From: Pseudomonas brassicacearum subsp. brassicacearum
Lineage (GTDB): Bacteria > Pseudomonadota > Gammaproteobacteria > Pseudomonadales > Pseudomonadaceae
NCBI RefSeq assembly: GCF_008801605.1
Contig: NZ_VZPJ01000013.1
Coordinates: forward strand, 1 to 64,000
DNA: 64,000 bases
Direction: 5' to 3'
Below, in pieces: positions 62,011 through 64,000 of the stretch; position 1 is the stretch's first letter, and every line of letters begins with the position of its first letter. The notes beneath the pieces were generated by a model, which saw only the letters and a list, made by a program, of their open reading frames with translations, searched no databases and had not been told where the DNA came from. The translations under genes were made by a program, and so were the position numbers.

Positions 62011-62132
62011 GGAACCTCCTTGTCTGGAGTGGCGGTGCAGCGAGGTGCGGCGCGTTGACGCGGCGGCTCTAGATTAGGCCTGGGCGGGGGAGGGATCAAG
62101 GCAGATAGGCATTTGGGGTGTCAGGGTGGACG

Positions 62133-62228
62133 CTATCGCGAGCAGGCTCGCTCCCACAGTGGAACTTTGGTGGGCACAAAATCTGCGTCCACCACCAATC
62201 CCCTGTGGGGGTGAGCTTGCTCGCGATT
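62133..62228. repeat. REP pair
   Basis: Inverted cores between betA and the TldD-like gene, in the leftward-reading block. Confidence 0.88.
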
Positions 62229-62241
62229 GCGGTGCAGCGCC

Positions 62242-63945
62242 TTACTGGGCGGTAGGCCCCACTTCACGCATTGGCCTGCCACGCACCGGCGCATCGCCGG
62301 CCACGAAGTACGGTGCGGTGCTGCGTGGCAGAGGCTTGCGGCCGCGGATCTTGTCGGCGATTTTCTCTGCGATCATGATCGTCGGCGCGTTCAGGTTGCC
62401 GGTGGTGATGATCGGCATGATCGAGGCATCCACCACGCGCAACCCTTGCATGCCATGCACGCGGCCTTCGCCGTCCACCACCGCCATGTCGTCGGTGCCC
62501 ATCTTGCACGAGCAGGACGGGTGGAACGCGGTTTCGGCATGTTCGCGAATGAACTGGTCCAACTGCTCGTCCGTCTGCACCTCGATGCCCGGGCTGATCT
62601 CGCGGCCACGGAACGGATCGAGCGCCGGCTGCTGCATGATCTCGCGGGTCAGGCGGATGCCATCGCGAAATTCCTGCCAGTCCTGCTCGGTCGCCATGTA
62701 GTTGAACAGGATGCTCGGGTGCTGGCGTGGGTCCTTGGACTTGGCCTGGATCCGGCCGCGGCTTGGCGAGCGCATGGAGCCCATGTGCGCCTGGAAACCG
62801 TGTTCCTTCACCCCGTTGCTGCCGTTGTAGTTAATCGCCACTGGCAGGAAGTGGTACTGGATGTTCGGCCAATCGAATTCTGGACGGGTGCGGATGAAAC
62901 CACCGGCCTCGAACTGGTTGCTGGCGCCAATCCCGGTGCCGTTGAACAGCCACTCGGCACCGATGGCCGGCTGGTTGTACCAGAGCAGCGACGGATACAG
63001 GGAAACCGGTTGGGTGCAGGCGTATTGCAGGTACAGCTCCAAGTGGTCCTGCAGGTTTTCACCGACGCCTGGCAGATCGTGAACCACCGGGATGTCGAGG
63101 CTTTCCAGCAGCTTGGCTGGGCCGACACCGGAACGCTGGAGGATCTGCGGCGAGGCGATGGCGCCGGAGCACAGCAGCACTTCCTTGCGCGCCCGGGCTT
63201 CGACGCGCTCTTCGGCGGCGCCCACCAGGTAACGCACGCCGACCGCGCGTTTGCCTTCGAAGATGATCTTGTCGGTCAGGGCGTGAGTGACGATGGTCAG
63301 GGTCGAGCGCTTCTTGGCGATGTCCAGGTAACCGCGTGCGGTACTGGCCCGGCGGCCATTGGGCGTGACGGTACGGTCCATCGGGCCGAAACCTTCCTGC
63401 TGGTAGCCATTGAGGTCTTCGGTACGCGGGTAACCGGCCTGTACGCCGGCTTCGACCATGGCGTGGAACAGCGGGTTGTTGCCGGCCTTGGGCGTGGTCA
63501 CGCTGACCGGGCCGTCGCCTCCGTGGTAGTCGTTCGGGCCGATGTCGCGGGTTTCGGCTTTACGGAAATACGGCAGGCAATCGAGGTAGGTCCAGTCTTC
63601 CAGGCCCGGCAGCTTGGCCCAGTTGTCATAGTCCAGGGCGTTGCCGCGGATGTAGCACATGCCGTTGATCAGCGAAGAACCGCCCAGGCCCTTGCCGCGA
63701 CCGCATTCCATGCGGCGGCCATCCATGTGTGGCTCCGGGTCGGTCTCGTAGGCCCAGTTGTAGCGCCGGCCTTGCAGCGGGAACGCCAGGGCGGCGGGCA
63801 TTTGCGTGCGGAAGTCCAAGCGATAGTCCGGGCCGCCGGCTTCGAGCAGCAGGACGGTGACGCCTTCGTCTTCGGTCAGGCGGGTAGCCAGGGTGTTACC
63901 GGCCGAACCGGCACCGATGATGATGTAATCGAATGTTTGGGACAT
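62242..63945 (-). CDS. betA: Choline dehydrogenase / GMC oxidoreductase
   Basis: 567-residue GMC flavoenzyme oxidising choline to betaine aldehyde on the way to glycine betaine. The FAD site is YIIIGAGSAGNTLATRL, followed by the GMC signature RGKGLGGSSLINGMCYIRG. The catalytic His region and the C-terminal ASIMPIITTGNLNAPTIMIAEK are as in BetA. Start 63945 (MSQTFDYIIIG) chosen; an ATG three codons upstream is possible. The betB and betI genes would lie beyond the window, and 63946-64000 shows no gene. Confidence 0.92.
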   Translation of the reverse strand: MSQTFDYIIIGAGSAGNTLATRLTEDEGVTVLLLEAGGPDYRLDFRTQMPAALAFPLQGRRYNWAYETDPEPHMDGRRMECGRGKGLGGSSLINGMCYIRGNALDYDNWAKLPGLEDWTYLDCLPYFRKAETRDIGPNDYHGGDGPVSVTTPKAGNNPLFHAMVEAGVQAGYPRTEDLNGYQQEGFGPMDRTVTPNGRRASTARGYLDIAKKRSTLTIVTHALTDKIIFEGKRAVGVRYLVGAAEERVEARARKEVLLCSGAIASPQILQRSGVGPAKLLESLDIPVVHDLPGVGENLQDHLELYLQYACTQPVSLYPSLLWYNQPAIGAEWLFNGTGIGASNQFEAGGFIRTRPEFDWPNIQYHFLPVAINYNGSNGVKEHGFQAHMGSMRSPSRGRIQAKSKDPRQHPSILFNYMATEQDWQEFRDGIRLTREIMQQPALDPFRGREISPGIEVQTDEQLDQFIREHAETAFHPSCSCKMGTDDMAVVDGEGRVHGMQGLRVVDASIMPIITTGNLNAPTIMIAEKIADKIRGRKPLPRSTAPYFVAGDAPVRGRPMREVGPTAQ

Positions 63946-64000
63946 GAAATGCACCCTCTTCTGGAATTGGGTTCAGGGTTGGCGAGTGCTTTGCACTCGA

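Overview
The window is chromosomal DNA of a fluorescent-group Pseudomonas. This is inferred from the high GC content, the dense REP-type intergenic palindromes with core GTGGGAGCGAGCTTGCTCGCGAT, the gene order, and protein sequences that read as pseudomonad housekeeping families throughout. About 60 protein-coding genes are supported. No rRNA, tRNA, prophage, transposase or CRISPR array is seen.

Layout. 499-8786: complete malonate decarboxylase island mdcABCDEGH, the transporter mdcLM and the convergent regulator mdcR. 9041-12849: a HlyIII/PAQR membrane protein, a LysR regulator, and a DadA-like flavoprotein with a periplasmic binding protein. 12961-18697: rsmE, bioA, an exported flavin amine oxidase with a histone-H1-like tail, a cytochrome b561 and a YceI protein. 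18943-24488: rhlE, an orphan solute-binding protein, metF, and ahcY behind a SAH riboswitch. 24812-33935: thioesterase, formate/nitrite-type channel, MFS, DMT, MAPEG, mltA, a haem c lipoprotein, a DUF1090 protein, ligB and a LysE exporter. 34126-42996: metK with an ArsR-methyltransferase fusion (SahR type), divergent from tkt-epd-pgk-(two lipoproteins)-fba. 43053-43862: a composite repeat element with three 88-bp tandem units; a related copy opens the window. 44706-47323: three tandem leaderless PL7 alginate lyases, each with a duplicated promoter module. 47648-54424: a receiver-PAS-GGDEF-EAL protein, a YgjP-like metallopeptidase with a small winged-helix protein, an ElaA-type acetyltransferase, a solute-binding protein and a YccS-type transporter. 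54659-63945: a HI0933-type flavoprotein, dbpA, a DHA2 exporter, a TldD/TldE-like protease pair, and betA.

How the parts work together. The mdc genes import malonate (MdcLM), build the special phosphoribosyl-dephospho-CoA cofactor (MdcB, MdcG), load it with malonate (MdcH, MdcA) and decarboxylate it to acetyl units (MdcD/E). MetK, AhcY and MetF form much of the activated-methyl cycle. It appears controlled at two levels by SAH: an RNA switch before ahcY, and a SAH/SAM-sensing type repressor with a perfect 11+2+11 bp palindrome before sahR-metK. tkt, epd, pgk and fba form a central carbon cluster beside it. The lyase triplet would act on alginate or a related uronate polymer.

The least explained items are the composite 88-bp repeat element, the conserved promoter module (including a candidate -24/-12 element) in front of the alginate lyases, the AKP-rich tail on the exported amine oxidase, and the extra TldD/TldE pair.
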